Assembly (NCBI GenBank): GCA_910574715.1
Contig: CAJTCH010000016.1
Location: 27,164-91,163, forward strand
Length of the DNA: 64,000 bases
From: Lachnospiraceae bacterium
GTDB taxonomy: Bacteria; Bacillota; Clostridia; Lachnospirales; Lachnospiraceae
Direction: 5' to 3'
Positions 63,931 through 64,000 of this stretch are shown piece by piece. Numbering within the stretch: position 1 is the stretch's first letter; each line of letters starts with the position of its first letter. A program made the position numbers and the translations under genes. The notes below the pieces were generated by a model. That model had not been told where the DNA came from. It ran no database searches and saw only the letters and a program-made list of their open reading frames with translations.

Positions 63931-64000
63931 CCTGTTTTATTTTGGGCGGGCGTTTCCGTTCATATATTTCTGATATCTTCTGATATACATCTACATTTTG
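63908..64000 (-). CDS. C-terminal 30 residues of an unknown protein, cut by the window edge
   Basis: Open to the edge, ending DVYQKISEIYERKRPPK to VVAKA. The basic charged helix with PPK resembles the tail of a recombinase or other DNA-binding protein, but nothing firm can be said. It is followed by a terminator and a new promoter, so it is the end of a transcription unit. Confidence 0.4.
   Translation of the reverse strand, partial: QNVDVYQKISEIYERKRPPKIKQEKVVAKA

Noticed and set aside
1..64000. CRISPR arrays, tRNA or rRNA genes, insertion sequences
   Set aside because: No spaced repeats of the right size, no tRNA-like cloverleaf noticed and no transposase-like protein in any of the genes read.

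Overview
The window looks like the chromosome of an anaerobic, endospore-forming Firmicute of the Lachnospiraceae type (relatives of Dorea or Clostridium scindens). The inference rests on gene content and order: cinA-pgsA-rimO, rpoZ-gmk-yicC, pyrB-pyrI, infC-rpmI-rplT, scpA-scpB, parE-parC and rpsT/gpr-spoIIP, plus a SpoVAF/GerA-type germination protein. It must be able to insert selenocysteine (Sec), because six genes here only make sense if an in-frame UGA is read as Sec. None of the Sec machinery (selA, selB, selC, selD) is in the window.

Region 1 (1-10415) is the most striking. It is one locus of Cys/Sec proteins: a DsrE-like protein (cut by the window edge), a MerB-like organomercurial-lyase homologue, an ABC transporter (ATPase, substrate-binding protein, permease), an efflux permease with a CSC motif, a very small thioredoxin-like protein, a second Cys-rich substrate-binding lipoprotein, a LysR regulator, a two-component system, and a membrane-anchored protein that ends in Cys-Sec-COOH. 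Five of these carry an in-frame UGA, and in four the Sec sits beside a Cys. The set matches what I recall as the proposed 'selenocysteine-assisted organometal' (Sao) system; the sao symbols come from memory. The likely theme is uptake or capture of a soft metal or organometal, bond cleavage and export.

Region 2 (10.5-27.3 kb) is mostly core genes: a GNAT acetyltransferase fused to an RsiV-like domain, cinA, pgsA, rimO, rpoZ, gmk, yicC, rqcH, a DUF815 ATPase, pheA, pyrBI, the RNase P RNA, glutaminase, RNase HI, an MBL-fold hydrolase and a MogA/MoaB protein.

Region 3 (27.4-39.6 kb) is an unusual catabolic island. It holds two copies of an esterase plus small pseudo-hydrolase gene pair, an M20 amidohydrolase, a Sec-containing GrdB-like reductase subunit with a GrdE-like partner that lacks the usual pyruvoyl-forming Cys region, a second GrdB-like protein that is truncated and has Cys in place of Sec, a TetR regulator, a lactate-permease-family transporter and a LysR regulator. 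No GrdA, GrdC or GrdD is present. I infer an undescribed reductive pathway that takes up an organic acid or acylated compound, hydrolyses it and reduces it through a Sec enzyme.

Region 4 (39.8-64 kb) returns to core genes: infC-rpmI-rplT with an AUU start and a long leader, an NSS transporter, LysR, DegV, MATE, a GerA-type protein, dut, scpAB, a phosphoesterase, aminopeptidase P, nudC, parEC, spoIIP, gpr, rpsT and a two-component system. The right edge carries a small gene and a truncated ORF that could mark the border of another element.

All six proposed Sec UGA codons are followed, 16-25 nt downstream, by a 6-7 bp stem with a 3-4 nt loop beginning with G. This is the geometry expected of bacterial SECIS elements and is the strongest internal evidence that these are not pseudogenes.
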